The notes beneath the pieces were generated by a model, which did not search any database, was not told the origin of the DNA, and saw only the letters and a list, made by a program, of their open reading frames with translations. A stretch of DNA of 64,000 nucleotides from positions 62,001 to 126,000 of the forward strand of contig NZ_JABCRE010000003.1 in the NCBI RefSeq assembly GCF_012972675.1, read 5' to 3'. This document shows positions 16,697 through 26,440 of this stretch, piece after piece (position 1 is the first letter of the stretch; each line of letters begins with the position of its first letter). Both the position numbers and the translations under genes were made by a program. The DNA comes from Pontixanthobacter rizhaonensis (lineage in GTDB: Bacteria > Pseudomonadota > Alphaproteobacteria > Sphingomonadales > Sphingomonadaceae).

Positions 16697-19600
16697 TTAG
16701 AACCTGTACGTCGCCGACAGCGAGTAGGTCCGGCCATCATATTCATACAGACGGAACAGCTCTTCAACACCGAGATATTCAGTCCGTGAACTCTGCGTGA
16801 TGTTGAATACTTCGGCGCGGATTTCCAAACCCTTCATTGGCTTGATAGCACCGGAGAAGTCCAACTGACCACGCGGAGCAATGATGGTGTTACCTCCAAT
16901 GAAAGAGGACCCGCCCTGACGCTGAATTGAAGACTGGTGGTTGTACGCCAGTCGCGCCTCAAGGAAGCTGTCTTCATAATAGCCGATGAGGTTGTAGGTA
17001 TCCTCGGCAACGTTGAAGAGCTGCACATCATTGTCGCCGCCAGAACGAACCCGTGTGTAGTTCAGCACGACGCCAGTATTTTCTAGGAAGCCCGGCAGGA
17101 AGTCGAGTGTCTGCTGAATCTGCGCCTCAAAACCTGTTACGTTGATTGTATCAGGATTGTTCACAGTTCGGCTCACGCGAATTCGCTGAGGATCGCCAAG
17201 ATCGTTGGTAAAGACGCACTGACCTGCAAATGACTGCTCAACCGCGCTTGGCGAGTTGATGTCAGCAAATCGGATCTCGTTAAATGTCCGACCCTCGACC
17301 GTAAGGCTTTCACCCTCCGGACAGAAGTTGCGTTGGCGAGTGATGTCACCGACCAGAGATTTACGGAAAAAGCCGATCGAAACAACGCTGCCCGGCTTGT
17401 TATACCAGCTCAAACCAAGGTCGAATCCTGTGGAGCGACGCGGCTGCACATCAAGCGTGGAGATATTGATAGAGGTCCGAGGGATCGGGTTACCATCGGA
17501 ACCGAGGATACGGTCTTCAGGGTCCAAATCGTCAATGTCACCAGAGGTGTCATTTTCAACGATTATGGTCGGTGTTGGCGTAAACTCTGCAAGATCAAGC
17601 GCTTCGAACGTTCCGTAAACAGCTGCACGCGCTACGATATCCGGGGTGATCTCGTAGATCAGATTGACCGATGGCAGGAACCGCTCAAATGTGTTGCTTG
17701 CCCGGCCGAATACCAGCGCATCATTGTCGCTTGCATCCTTGAACTCCAAGGCGGGACCGCCGTTTGCAGCGCGAATAGCATTCAAATTATCGTAGAATTG
17801 GAAGAACGTCGGGTTTGTCTGACCAACCAGATCAGTCCGGACATAGCGCACCCCAAAATTGCCGCGAAGTTGGGTATCCGAAACGTTCCCGAAATCGAAC
17901 TTAGCCATGCCGTACAATTCAAGCGTCTCGCGCGAAGAATTGAAGTTGTTGTCTACAATTGTCGAGCGCGAAATCTGCGGCCGAGTAAGGTAGGTGTTGC
18001 CACCCGGCGCTTGGATCCTTGGTAGCGCAGCGAGAATTTCGGCTGCGGTGATCGTTGCCGCGCTGTCGGCAGTAAGTTGCGGGAAATAGCCCCGAATATT
18101 GCCCGCCGACGGCGTGAATTGAAGATCTGGACGCGGCTCCGAACTGGCAGAACCAAGCAAAGATTCCAAAGTTGCAATATCAAGCGAAAGGAAGTTATCC
18201 AACTCGACGCCAGGTATATCACCACCCAGAAACGCCCCGCCCTCTGAAACACCGTCATTCGGGACAAGAATGCTGGGATCAAACGCAGCGGCATAGTTCA
18301 ATCCGAGACCACCGAATTCGTCGCGATAGCGGCGAGAAGTCTCGTCGCTATAATAGCCACCAACCTCGATTTCATTGAATACGCTGCCCTCAAATTTGCG
18401 AGCAACCTCGAAGTCGAACGATTTTAGATCACGGTCCACGCCTTCTGTGAAACCCAACGCCAAAAGCGATGTCGGCTGGTTAAACCCGTTTTGGTTCGGC
18501 CCCGGAGGCAAGAAGCCTGCGAAATCGTCTCGCGCGCCGATGCCCGAACCAGCCTCAATGCGGGTAGAACCCCGGGTTTGGTCAAGCTGGAGCAGCAGCG
18601 GATTAAGGATATTATCAACAAAGATGTTGTCCAGATTGCCGAGACCTTGATCCAAAATCAGGATCGAATCGTTGCCACGATCATCAATACCATCAAGGTT
18701 GGAATCGAGAGCCCGAGTGGCTGCACTTCCCCCACGGAAGCGAACACGCAAACTATACTGGTTCAGGCTCGAGCGACCACGCGCTTCAGAATATGTACCG
18801 ATCGCATTGACCCGCCAGTCATCATTCTCAAAACTGAACTGCGGATATATCGCCCAAGATTCATCCAGCGCAGGGAAGCTGCGGTTTTCGATAGCCGCCT
18901 GCGGATCGCTGATCAGGACACGAGGGACAATGAAGACATTTTCTTCGGTGCCGTTCTCGTCAAAGTCCACCACGCCCACATTGACGGGTTCAGACAGAGG
19001 CGAAACCAGCGAGTTGAAACCGTTATGCCCTTCAAAGATCGAGATATCCTGGTTGGATTCACTCAGATCACGACGGGTGTAAATGCCGTCAAGACGAAGT
19101 TCGATGTTGTCCGTCGCCTCGAATGCCATACCGGCGGAAATTGAGAACCGCTCACCCCGGTTGTTCTGGACAAATTGACGCATGGCCCGCGGGTAAATGA
19201 CCGCATTATTGAGCCCATTATCGCCAACATCGGGAATATCGAATGCCGCATTCGGGGTTCCGGATACGGCAGTTTGGTCTGCACCCACACCGCTAGCTGC
19301 AGTGCCGTTTGCAAAAGCTGCTACCTGAGCACTAGAAAACTGCCGGTAGTTGTTAAGGCGCGCGGTGTCGCGGCGGAAGCTTTGCTCAGAATAGGCGAAA
19401 TTGCCGTAAATACCAAAGCGATCACTCAGCCTCTGGGCACCGGAAATGAAGAACTTCGGCAGCTCGTCACCGGTTGTTTCTTCGTGGTCAACTTCGGCAC
19501 GAACCACAAAACCTTCACGGCGCTTCAGCGCGCTGTTCAGCCGCAAATCAACCTGCGCAGCCAAGCCGCCTGCCGGTGTATCAGCGGTGAAAGACTTGAT

Positions 19601-20092
19601 GACATTCGCACCATTAAAGATGGAGCTTTCAAAGATACCAAACGGGTTACCAGTGTTGTTACCCCGTGTCGTTGAGGCGATAGTCTGACCCATCACTGTC
19701 GTCTTGGTGAAACGACCAGGCAGACCGCGAACGGAGATCGTTGCATCGCGGCGCGCGCCCTCGCGGTTAATTTGGACGCCTGGAATACGCGCCAGCGCTT
19801 CACCCAAGTTCAAATCAGGCGTTGAACCAATATCATCTGAAGAGATACCATCGAGGATGACATCCGCATTACGCCGCTGTTCCAATGCATCGGCGAGACT
19901 GGCCCGAATGCCGCTAACGACAATAACGCCGTCATCGTCGGACTGAGGCGGCGTCGCGGTTTGTGCCGACTGCGCATCGTCAGCATCCTGCGCGAGAGCA
20001 ATAGACGGCGCACTCAACGCAATCGCAGCCACACTCGCCTTTAAACTCAACCCGTAGACGCTACGCGCACGGGTGCTCTGGATAAATGCCAT
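16697..20092 (-). CDS. TonB-dependent receptor (SusC-like, Xanthomonas/Caulobacter type)
   Basis: 1131 residues with signal peptide (to about residue 35, IALAQ). The plug domain begins VIVVSGIRASLADALEQRR and continues DLNLGEALARIPGVQINREG and ISVRGLPGRF, the pattern of the large TonB-Xanth-Caul receptor family; the last residues YSLSATYRF form the C-terminal beta strand with terminal Phe expected of an outer-membrane barrel. It imports large or rare ligands using the proton motive force. Placement at the head of the lyase/GH106/GH43 operon and beside GH105 marks it as the main importer of the oligosaccharides. GGGGGAG lies a few bases before the ATG. A decamer-repeat operator is 60-100 bases upstream. 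Confidence 0.95.
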   Translation of the reverse strand: MAFIQSTRARSVYGLSLKASVAAIALSAPSIALAQDADDAQSAQTATPPQSDDDGVIVVSGIRASLADALEQRRNADVILDGISSDDIGSTPDLNLGEALARIPGVQINREGARRDATISVRGLPGRFTKTTVMGQTIASTTRGNNTGNPFGIFESSIFNGANVIKSFTADTPAGGLAAQVDLRLNSALKRREGFVVRAEVDHEETTGDELPKFFISGAQRLSDRFGIYGNFAYSEQSFRRDTARLNNYRQFSSAQVAAFANGTAASGVGADQTAVSGTPNAAFDIPDVGDNGLNNAVIYPRAMRQFVQNNRGERFSISAGMAFEATDNIELRLDGIYTRRDLSESNQDISIFEGHNGFNSLVSPLSEPVNVGVVDFDENGTEENVFIVPRVLISDPQAAIENRSFPALDESWAIYPQFSFENDDWRVNAIGTYSEARGRSSLNQYSLRVRFRGGSAATRALDSNLDGIDDRGNDSILILDQGLGNLDNIFVDNILNPLLLQLDQTRGSTRIEAGSGIGARDDFAGFLPPGPNQNGFNQPTSLLALGFTEGVDRDLKSFDFEVARKFEGSVFNEIEVGGYYSDETSRRYRDEFGGLGLNYAAAFDPSILVPNDGVSEGGAFLGGDIPGVELDNFLSLDIATLESLLGSASSEPRPDLQFTPSAGNIRGYFPQLTADSAATITAAEILAALPRIQAPGGNTYLTRPQISRSTIVDNNFNSSRETLELYGMAKFDFGNVSDTQLRGNFGVRYVRTDLVGQTNPTFFQFYDNLNAIRAANGGPALEFKDASDNDALVFGRASNTFERFLPSVNLIYEITPDIVARAAVYGTFEALDLAEFTPTPTIIVENDTSGDIDDLDPEDRILGSDGNPIPRTSINISTLDVQPRRSTGFDLGLSWYNKPGSVVSIGFFRKSLVGDITRQRNFCPEGESLTVEGRTFNEIRFADINSPSAVEQSFAGQCVFTNDLGDPQRIRVSRTVNNPDTINVTGFEAQIQQTLDFLPGFLENTGVVLNYTRVRSGGDNDVQLFNVAEDTYNLIGYYEDSFLEARLAYNHQSSIQRQGGSSFIGGNTIIAPRGQLDFSGAIKPMKGLEIRAEVFNITQSSRTEYLGVEELFRLYEYDGRTYSLSATYRF

Positions 20093-20152
20093 TTATACTC
20101 CCCCAAATTTTTTCCTCAACTCACGACTATATGAGCGATTGAATTCGACTGT

Positions 20153-20192
20153 GTCAATGCGCATTAGTGACGCTTAATGACTTTTTTTGATC
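20153..20192 (-). promoter_or_regulatory. Four-decamer direct-repeat operator upstream of the TonB receptor
   Basis: Read on the minus strand, four consecutive decamers GATCAAAAAA (20192-20183), AGTCATTAAG (20182-20173), CGTCACTAAT (20172-20163) and GCGCATTGAC (20162-20153) each carry (T/G)CA at positions 3-5. This is the same 10-bp phased design as the other sites of the locus. The block lies 61-100 bases upstream of the receptor ATG. Control of the whole minus-strand enzyme operon from here is inferred. Confidence 0.65.
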
Positions 20193-20278
20193 GTTTACGG
20201 CGCAATTCGGCAAAATTGAGACGCTTTGTTACAATTATGCGTAAAAATTAGGCCACTTACCGTAGCTAACTATATTTT

Positions 20279-20298
20279 GATCACTTTTGATCACTTTG
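20279..20298 (+). promoter_or_regulatory. Second decamer tandem near the TonB receptor, overlapping the 3' end of the GH105 gene
   Basis: GATCACTTTT (20279-20288) and GATCACTTTG (20289-20298) form a tandem that differs only in the last base. The stop codon of the GH105 gene (20281-20283, minus strand) lies inside it. It is about 190 bases upstream of the receptor start and could be an auxiliary operator for looping with the site at 20153-20192; its location in coding sequence lowers confidence. Confidence 0.5.
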
Positions 20299-21465
20299 TA
20301 GAATTTGGCCAGCAGCGAGAAGGAAAGCACCCACTCCGTAGAATTGGCGATCATCTGGCTGCACGCCCTCTGGGCGATCTCCAACCTGCTGAACATAGCC
20401 CAAGCGACCTTCAGGATCGACGTTAGCAACAAGAGCTGACCACCCCTTATTGACGGCTTCGGAATACCGAGTGCCTTCCAGCAGACCTTCATTCAGGCCC
20501 CATGCGAGGCCATAGACAAAGAAGCCGGTCCCGCTCGTTTCGGGCGGCGTTTCACTGGACGCCAACAAAGATGCGCGCCACATTCCATTGCCAGCCTGGA
20601 TCTGGACCAACCGATCAGACATTTTGCGGAACAGGTCGACATAATATGCGCGCCGCGGATCATCGTCCGGCATCGTGCGCAGGATATTGACGAGGCCGCC
20701 ATAAACCCATCCGTTGCCTCGGCTCCAGAACAGCTTCTCGCCGTCGGCTCCCCGGCGGTCAAAGAAACGGCTGTCGCGGTAGTAAAGGCCAACATCCTTG
20801 TCGAACAGCAGATCGGTCGCGACCTGAAATTCGCTATGGGCGTAATCGGCATAGGCTGGCTCGCCGAAAGTCACGCTTGCATCCCACCATGTTGCAGGCG
20901 CCATAAACAGGGCATCTGCCCAACACCAGCGCTTGGCACACCCGGGATCACCATGCTTGTCAGGATGCATCATCTGCGTTTTGGGTGGATCGGCCAGAAT
21001 GGAATCAAATGCCGTACGCGTTGGCTTTAAATCAGCGCCTTGCACGCCGTTACGCGCGAGGCGGAAATAGACCTGGCCCACAAGATGGTCATCCGCGTGG
21101 TAGAGGCGCTTGCCCAGATTCCATTCTTCACGATTGGCTATGGCGCCGAGCGCATCAAAATATCGCGATTGGTCAGTGACCTCCGCGTAGTCTGCCAATC
21201 CTAGAAAGAATGTTCCTTTAACCCAGCCGCGCGGGTTGGGCGTTTCACGGCTGATGAAGCGAATGTAGCTTTCCAGACCGTCTAAATTCGCGAGTTGCCA
21301 GTCGGCTGCGCGATTGGCGACAAGCCTGACCTGTTCATCGCTAAATACCGATACAGGTTCAGCTTGCACCGTGTTGAGGGAGCTATCGGAACCCGTCGTG
21401 GCACAGCTGGCCAACAGAGCCGTTAGCGGCAACAGGCCAAGAGCAAGCGAGCGCAGGTTTCTCAT
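20281..21465 (-). CDS. GH105 unsaturated uronyl hydrolase, lipoprotein
   Basis: 394 residues from ATG 21465, which has GGGAGAA just upstream; a longer reading from 21519 lacks these signals. Lipoprotein signal ends LLASC (Cys21). The six-hairpin barrel contains RWCWADALFMAPATW (Asp184 the likely catalytic acid), WSRGNGWVYGGLVNIL and TSGTGFFVYGLAWGLNEG, all typical of GH105 enzymes such as YteR. It hydrates and releases the 4,5-unsaturated uronic acid that lyases leave at the non-reducing end of oligosaccharides; the freed product feeds KduI. It follows rhaI by 50 bases on the same strand as part of the rhaEW-rhaI-GH105 unit. Confidence 0.92.
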   Translation of the reverse strand: MRNLRSLALGLLPLTALLASCATTGSDSSLNTVQAEPVSVFSDEQVRLVANRAADWQLANLDGLESYIRFISRETPNPRGWVKGTFFLGLADYAEVTDQSRYFDALGAIANREEWNLGKRLYHADDHLVGQVYFRLARNGVQGADLKPTRTAFDSILADPPKTQMMHPDKHGDPGCAKRWCWADALFMAPATWWDASVTFGEPAYADYAHSEFQVATDLLFDKDVGLYYRDSRFFDRRGADGEKLFWSRGNGWVYGGLVNILRTMPDDDPRRAYYVDLFRKMSDRLVQIQAGNGMWRASLLASSETPPETSGTGFFVYGLAWGLNEGLLEGTRYSEAVNKGWSALVANVDPEGRLGYVQQVGDRPEGVQPDDRQFYGVGAFLLAAGQILQSDQK

Positions 21466-21515
21466 CTTTATTCTCCCGGAATTCAGTCTTTTGTGTTCTT
21501 TGTAGAATGGGCTGA

Positions 21516-22808
21516 TCAAACGATCCCGGCACCCAACCCGACGGCCTTGCGCTCTTGCGCCTTGCGATCTCGATATTTGCTTGAGCGATAGACGCCAAGC
21601 CAGTCGATTGCGCCGCCAAGCTCGTCGCGGGCCATCGCCAAAATCGGGGTGACGTCGGTTTCATAGGCAGTGCGCAAAGTGCGGAAGGCAAGCATCACAT
21701 CATTGCCGTCTTGCGCCGCATGCAGCGCATCGCGATCAACCATCGCAGCGCGTGCATAGCACCCAGCAATGGTTTCAGCTGAGGACAACATGCTCTCAAT
21801 CGGATCGGTAACGTTGTGCGACTGATCAATCATATAAGACGGGTCGAACCCCTTACCTGGACTTAGCTCAGCCTCGATCAATTCGTTGAACACCAAAAAC
21901 AACTGGTGGGGATTGATGCTCCCGCTATCCAGATCATCATCACCATACTTGCTGTCATTGAAATGGAAGCCGCCCAATTTCCCAGCATGATGCAACCGTG
22001 CGACGATCTGTTCGATATTCACATTGGGGGCATGATGCCCCAGATCGACGAGGCACTTACATTGATCCCCCAGCTGCTGTGCAGCCATAAGGGAACTGCC
22101 CCAGTCGGAAATGACGCTCGAATAGAAGGCCGGCTCGAACATTTTGTGTTCCAGCATCATTTTCCAGTCTCCGGGCAGTGCCGAATAAACCTGTGATGCC
22201 GCCGCCAAATAACGATCAAAAGACCGCCCTAGATCCTGCTGCCCCGGAAAGTTCGTACCATCGCCGACCCAAACCGTCAGAGCCTTCGAGCCGATCTGCT
22301 TGCCTATTTCTATACACTCGACATTGTGATCGATCGCTTGCTGGCGGGTTGCCTCCACCGTCGAAGACAATGAGCCAGTCGCGTAAGTGTGCGCTTGACC
22401 GGGCTGATCCTGGAACGTGTTGGAGTTGACCGCATCAAATACCAAACCATACGCGTTCGCCTCTTCACGCAAGGCGGTGTAATCATCCACACAATCCCAA
22501 GGGAAGTGCGGACTTACACCGGGCGTCGAGCGACCAAGCTGGTGGATAACCGCGCAATCTTCGAGCTTTTCATGGATGTTGGTTGGCTCACCAGCCAAGG
22601 GGAACTTGGCAAAGCGTGTGCCACCGCGGCCCGTACCCCAACTCGGTACAGCAACACCGAATGATTTAACTTTTTCCTTGATCGCATCAATCGCGATGCC
22701 GCGACGGCCTAGCTTACGGCCTAGCGAGTCATATTCATCGGATAGCGCATCGCGCGACGCAGCATTGTGCTCTGCCACCAATTCAGCAGAGATCGGCATA
22801 TTGGTCAT
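21516..22808 (-). CDS. rhaI: L-rhamnose isomerase (RhaI type)
   Basis: 430 residues from ATG 22808, with AGAGGG nearby upstream; an in-frame extension to 22826 is less likely. It converts L-rhamnose to L-rhamnulose. This is the alphaproteobacterial/Pseudomonas stutzeri-like form rather than E. coli RhaA. Metal-site motifs in order: LEHKMFEPAFYSS (Glu), CLVDLGHHAPN (Asp, His), GGFHFNDSKYGDDDLDSGS (His, Asp residues). The N-terminal VPSWGTGRGGTRFAKFP stretch is also characteristic. It starts 26 bases after the RhaEW stop and so belongs to the same operon. Confidence 0.95.
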   Translation of the reverse strand: MTNMPISAELVAEHNAASRDALSDEYDSLGRKLGRRGIAIDAIKEKVKSFGVAVPSWGTGRGGTRFAKFPLAGEPTNIHEKLEDCAVIHQLGRSTPGVSPHFPWDCVDDYTALREEANAYGLVFDAVNSNTFQDQPGQAHTYATGSLSSTVEATRQQAIDHNVECIEIGKQIGSKALTVWVGDGTNFPGQQDLGRSFDRYLAAASQVYSALPGDWKMMLEHKMFEPAFYSSVISDWGSSLMAAQQLGDQCKCLVDLGHHAPNVNIEQIVARLHHAGKLGGFHFNDSKYGDDDLDSGSINPHQLFLVFNELIEAELSPGKGFDPSYMIDQSHNVTDPIESMLSSAETIAGCYARAAMVDRDALHAAQDGNDVMLAFRTLRTAYETDVTPILAMARDELGGAIDWLGVYRSSKYRDRKAQERKAVGLGAGIV

Positions 22809-22834
22809 TGGTAAACCCTCTCCCAAGGCTGCAA

Positions 22835-24946
22835 TCAGCGAGTGAACGCTTGCGCATTGCCTGCGTCAACATTGATCATATTGCCGGTAGACTTGGCCGA
22901 CGCATTGCTAGCAAACCAATACGTAGCTTCAGCAATATCTTCGGGCAGAACAGAACGCTTAAGCATCGAGCGCTGGCGGTAGTGATCTTCCAGCTCTTCA
23001 CCCGAATCAATGCCATGCGCGCCAGCTCGCTCTTGCCGCCAGTCACCATCCCAAATCCGGCTACCTTTGATAACCGCATCAGGATTCACAACATTCACTC
23101 TGATCCCGTGCTCAGCACCCTCAAGCGCAAGACAACGGGCCAAGTGATTGGCCGCAGCCTTAGCACTGGCATAAGCGCTTGCATTCTTGGCAGCCGCAAC
23201 AGCGTTCTTTGAGCCAATGAAGATTACGCTTGAACCCCCTTGAGCGGCCATGCCTTCCAGCAGCGGCCACGCATGTTTGGCAGTCAAGAAATAGCCCTGC
23301 GCAAGAACATCGAAATTCTTGTTCCATAATTCTAGCGAGGTTTCGCCAATTGGGGCCGATGATGCGATACCCGCATTGGCCACCAACACATCCAGCCCGC
23401 CAAATTCCAAAGCACAGGCCGACAGGGCTGCCGTAACCTGCGTTTCATCAGTGACATCGCATGTGACACTGCGAACAACATCGCTGCCAAACTTGTCCTG
23501 AAACTTCGCAGACATGGAGGCCACTGCAGCGCCGTCCAAGTCAGCCAGCATAACGCACGCACCTTCGCGCAACAAACGCTCTGCCGACGCAGCACCGATC
23601 CCGCCGGCACCGCCGGTGACGAGCGCAACTTTGCCAACCATTTCCTTAGGAGCAGGCATGCGCTGCAATTTAGCCTCTTCAAGCAGCCAGTATTCGATAT
23701 CGAACGCCTCCTGCTCGTCCAAGGCAATGTAATCACCGATCGCCTCCGCACCGCGCATCACGTTAATCGCATTGAGATAAAACTCACCGGCGATGCGCGC
23801 AGTCGCCTTGTCCTTGGCGAAGGTCATACGGCCCACACCAGGCACCAGAACAACCACCGGGTTGGCATCACGCATAGCGGGAGAATTATCGCGCTTGCAC
23901 CGTTCGTAATATGCCGCATACAGATCGCGATATTCGGCAATGGATTGCGCCAAATACGCGTCATCGCTCAACCGGTCAGGGTCAAGCGTTAGCGGAGCAA
24001 TCTTAGTTCTCAAAAAGTGATCAGGACAGGACGTTCCCAGTTCCGCCAAGCGGCCAAAATCTTGACTTCCGACGAACTCAATCGTCGCCTCATCATCTGA
24101 AAAATGACCCACCTTGCGGCGGTCACCGACCATCAGTGCCCGCAGACGAGGCATTAATTCAGCCGCTGTTGCTGCGCGATCCTCCGACGGGGCGACTGCG
24201 ACACCGCCAAAAGCAGGTCCGCTGGCCAATTTGGCGTTGAGATATTCGGCCGCCTCGGCAATCAGACGCACAGTTTGATCATAACATTCTTTGGCGGTGT
24301 CGGCCCAGCAAATGATCCCGTGACCAGCCAGCATTGCGCCTTTGGCCTGCGGGTTGGCTTTTGCGAAGTCCCGGATTTGCACGCCCAGGGTGAAACCAGG
24401 CCGCTTCCATGGCAACCAGCCGATTTCATCGCCCCACAATTCCTTCGTAGCAGCCTCGCCACCGCTTGAGGCAGCCAACGCGATAATGGCATCCGGATGA
24501 ACGTGATCAATGTGCTTATACGGTAGCAACGAATGCAATGGCGTATCGATACTGGCCGCGCGTACATTCAGATTGAATGTGCAATGCGGAAGAAAGCCGA
24601 CCATCTTATCGTCATCTTCATCACCATTGTAATGCGCTTCCAACGCGAGAAGCTTCTCTTGATAGAGTGTGGCAAAGCCATCCATACCCATAGAGCCAAT
24701 ATCGCCGCCTGACCCCTTCACCCAAAGGACCTCGACCTCTTCCCCGGTCAAGGGATCTACCTCAGTCACTTTGGCGGAAGTATTGCCTCCGCCAAAGTTT
24801 GTGACAGTCAAATCCGCACCAAGCAGATTCGATCGGTAGAGCAAGAGCTCTGCCTCCGTCTTTTGGGATACTACCTGCTCATCCCAGCGATTAACTGGGA
24901 TAGCGAACGGGATAGCCGCTTCGGCTAGGGATGCGTGCATATTCAT
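22835..24946 (-). CDS. rhaEW: Bifunctional rhamnulose-1-phosphate aldolase / L-lactaldehyde dehydrogenase (RhaEW)
   Basis: 703 residues from ATG 24946; the frame is open to a TTG at 24982 but no ribosome binding site favours it. The N-terminal 420 or so residues are a class II aldolase (NFGGGNTSAK near 50-60; CTFNLNV; HIDHVHPDAI; GHGIICW), which splits L-rhamnulose-1-phosphate into DHAP and L-lactaldehyde. The C-terminal part is a short-chain dehydrogenase with TGGAGGIG at about 444-451, NAGIASS and the YASAK catalytic pair, ending in a typical SDR C terminus; it oxidises lactaldehyde to lactate. This fusion is known from Bacillus and alphaproteobacterial rhamnose regulons. It diverges from the kinase gene across a repeat operator. 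Confidence 0.95.
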   Translation of the reverse strand: MNMHASLAEAAIPFAIPVNRWDEQVVSQKTEAELLLYRSNLLGADLTVTNFGGGNTSAKVTEVDPLTGEEVEVLWVKGSGGDIGSMGMDGFATLYQEKLLALEAHYNGDEDDDKMVGFLPHCTFNLNVRAASIDTPLHSLLPYKHIDHVHPDAIIALAASSGGEAATKELWGDEIGWLPWKRPGFTLGVQIRDFAKANPQAKGAMLAGHGIICWADTAKECYDQTVRLIAEAAEYLNAKLASGPAFGGVAVAPSEDRAATAAELMPRLRALMVGDRRKVGHFSDDEATIEFVGSQDFGRLAELGTSCPDHFLRTKIAPLTLDPDRLSDDAYLAQSIAEYRDLYAAYYERCKRDNSPAMRDANPVVVLVPGVGRMTFAKDKATARIAGEFYLNAINVMRGAEAIGDYIALDEQEAFDIEYWLLEEAKLQRMPAPKEMVGKVALVTGGAGGIGAASAERLLREGACVMLADLDGAAVASMSAKFQDKFGSDVVRSVTCDVTDETQVTAALSACALEFGGLDVLVANAGIASSAPIGETSLELWNKNFDVLAQGYFLTAKHAWPLLEGMAAQGGSSVIFIGSKNAVAAAKNASAYASAKAAANHLARCLALEGAEHGIRVNVVNPDAVIKGSRIWDGDWRQERAGAHGIDSGEELEDHYRQRSMLKRSVLPEDIAEATYWFASNASAKSTGNMINVDAGNAQAFTR

Positions 24947-24980
24947 GACTGAGTCGCTACCATTGAGGCTTTTCAAAAGC

Positions 24981-25010
24981 AATCATTTTCGCTAATCCGC
25001 AATCAATAAG
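24981..25010 (+). promoter_or_regulatory. Decamer direct-repeat operator in the rhaEW/kinase divergent promoter
   Basis: AATCATTTTC (24981-24990) and AATCAATAAG (25001-25010) are 20 bases apart in phase, with GCTAATCCGC between them. The arrangement ATCATTTTCGC, TAAT, GCAATCA is almost the same as at 47650-47679. It lies between the divergent RhaEW start (24946) and kinase start (25040), so one site can regulate both arms of rhamnose catabolism. Confidence 0.65.
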
Positions 25011-25039
25011 GTTCATTTATACGTTCGGGAGGCACGGGT

Positions 25040-26440
25040 TTGAAAGACGGTTTCGCCATCATTGTCGACATTGGTAAGACGCTGGCCAAGGTCAGTCTGT
25101 GGTCACGCAGTGGCAAAATGCTCGCACGCGAAACTCGCCCGAACACGGTCATTGAAGTCGATGGCATCCGCCGACTCGATGCAGCGGGTATCGAAAGCCT
25201 GCTGATCTCTGCACTGACCAGCTTCGCCGGACATCCGGTAGAGTATATTGTTCCCGTGGCGCATGGCGCTGGCGTGGCGGTACTGAACGAGGGCGTTCTT
25301 GCCGTCCCGCCCTTCGATTACGAGCAGGAGCTTCCGTCCGAGCTCGCCGCCGAATACGAGGCAATCCGAGCACCTTTTGCCGAAACGGGCTCCCCTCGAT
25401 TGCCATCCGGGTTAAATTTCGGCGCGCAATTATACTGGCTGGAGCAGCTTCATACCGATATGCTGGGGCAGAGCACTCTTGTCCCGTGGGCACAATACTG
25501 GGCGTGGTACCTGACAGGGCAGGCGCGCACAGAAGCGACCAGCATGGGATGCCATTCGGATCTGTGGGCGCCTGCAACTGGTACGTTTTCCAGTCTTGCG
25601 GTGGAACGGGGCTGGGCCGAACGCTTCGCGCCACTGGCTGGGGCCGGGGATGTTGTCGGTACCATCAAAGCTGAACTGGCCGAGCAAACAGGGTTACGGC
25701 CCGATATAAAGGTGCTGGCAGGCTTGCATGATTCCAATGCCGCGCTTCACGCCGCCCGGGGTTTCAGCGAGATTGCTGGAAGCGAGGCAACCATCCTATC
25801 CACCGGCACGTGGTTCATCGCAATGCGATTGGCTGGACAAACGGTCGATCTGGCCAGCTTGCCCGAAGCACGTGACTGCCTTGTTAATGTTGATGCCTTG
25901 GGTAATCCGGTCCCATCGGCCCGGTTTATGGGCGGGCGCGAGATAGAAACCCTGATCCAGATCGACACCAGACAAGTCGACATCAAACCGGATCAACCCC
26001 ACCTGTTGGCGGCAGTCCCTGATGTACTGGCCCAAGGGGCGATGGTTGTTCCCACTCTGGCACCCGGCAATGGCCCCTTCCCCAATGACACAGGCGGCTG
26101 GGTCAATCGGCCCGATGATTGGTATGCGCGGCGGGCGGGGGCGTGCCTTTACGCCGCCATGGTCGCAGACGCGGCGCTGGATTTGATCGGATCCAGAGAC
26201 TGTTTGCTGGTGGAAGGTCGGTTTGCCGAGGCAGAGGTCTTCGTCCGCGCAATCGCGGCGCTCCGTCCGGAAACCAAAGTGTACATCGCCAATGCACATA
26301 ATGATGTCAGCTTTGGCGCGCTCAGACTGATAGATCCCGGCCTGCGCCCCAAAGGCGGCCTCATTGAAGTCAAACCGATTGAACACAATCTCACGAGCTA
26401 CAAAGAAGCCTGGCATAAGGCGCGAAGGGCACAGACATGA
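25040..26440 (+). CDS. FGGY-family carbohydrate kinase, probable L-rhamnulokinase
   Basis: 466 residues beginning with TTG at 25040, supported by GGGAGG (25027-25032) seven bases upstream and by the immediate start of the kinase fold ([17 protein letters not shown]). [11 protein letters not shown] and [12 protein letters not shown] are the conserved FGGY central motifs for sugar and ATP binding, and [20 protein letters not shown] is the C-terminal ATP-site region. Between RhaI and RhaEW the pathway requires phosphorylation of L-rhamnulose, and this is the only sugar kinase present, so rhamnulokinase (RhaB role) is the best call; the sequence is divergent from E. coli RhaB, which is why I give no symbol. 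It overlaps the lactate dehydrogenase gene by 4 bases. Confidence 0.85.
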   Translation: MKDGFAIIVDIGKTLAKVSLWSRSGKMLARETRPNTVIEVDGIRRLDAAGIESLLISALTSFAGHPVEYIVPVAHGAGVAVLNEGVLAVPPFDYEQELPSELAAEYEAIRAPFAETGSPRLPSGLNFGAQLYWLEQLHTDMLGQSTLVPWAQYWAWYLTGQARTEATSMGCHSDLWAPATGTFSSLAVERGWAERFAPLAGAGDVVGTIKAELAEQTGLRPDIKVLAGLHDSNAALHAARGFSEIAGSEATILSTGTWFIAMRLAGQTVDLASLPEARDCLVNVDALGNPVPSARFMGGREIETLIQIDTRQVDIKPDQPHLLAAVPDVLAQGAMVVPTLAPGNGPFPNDTGGWVNRPDDWYARRAGACLYAAMVADAALDLIGSRDCLLVEGRFAEAEVFVRAIAALRPETKVYIANAHNDVSFGALRLIDPGLRPKGGLIEVKPIEHNLTSYKEAWHKARRAQT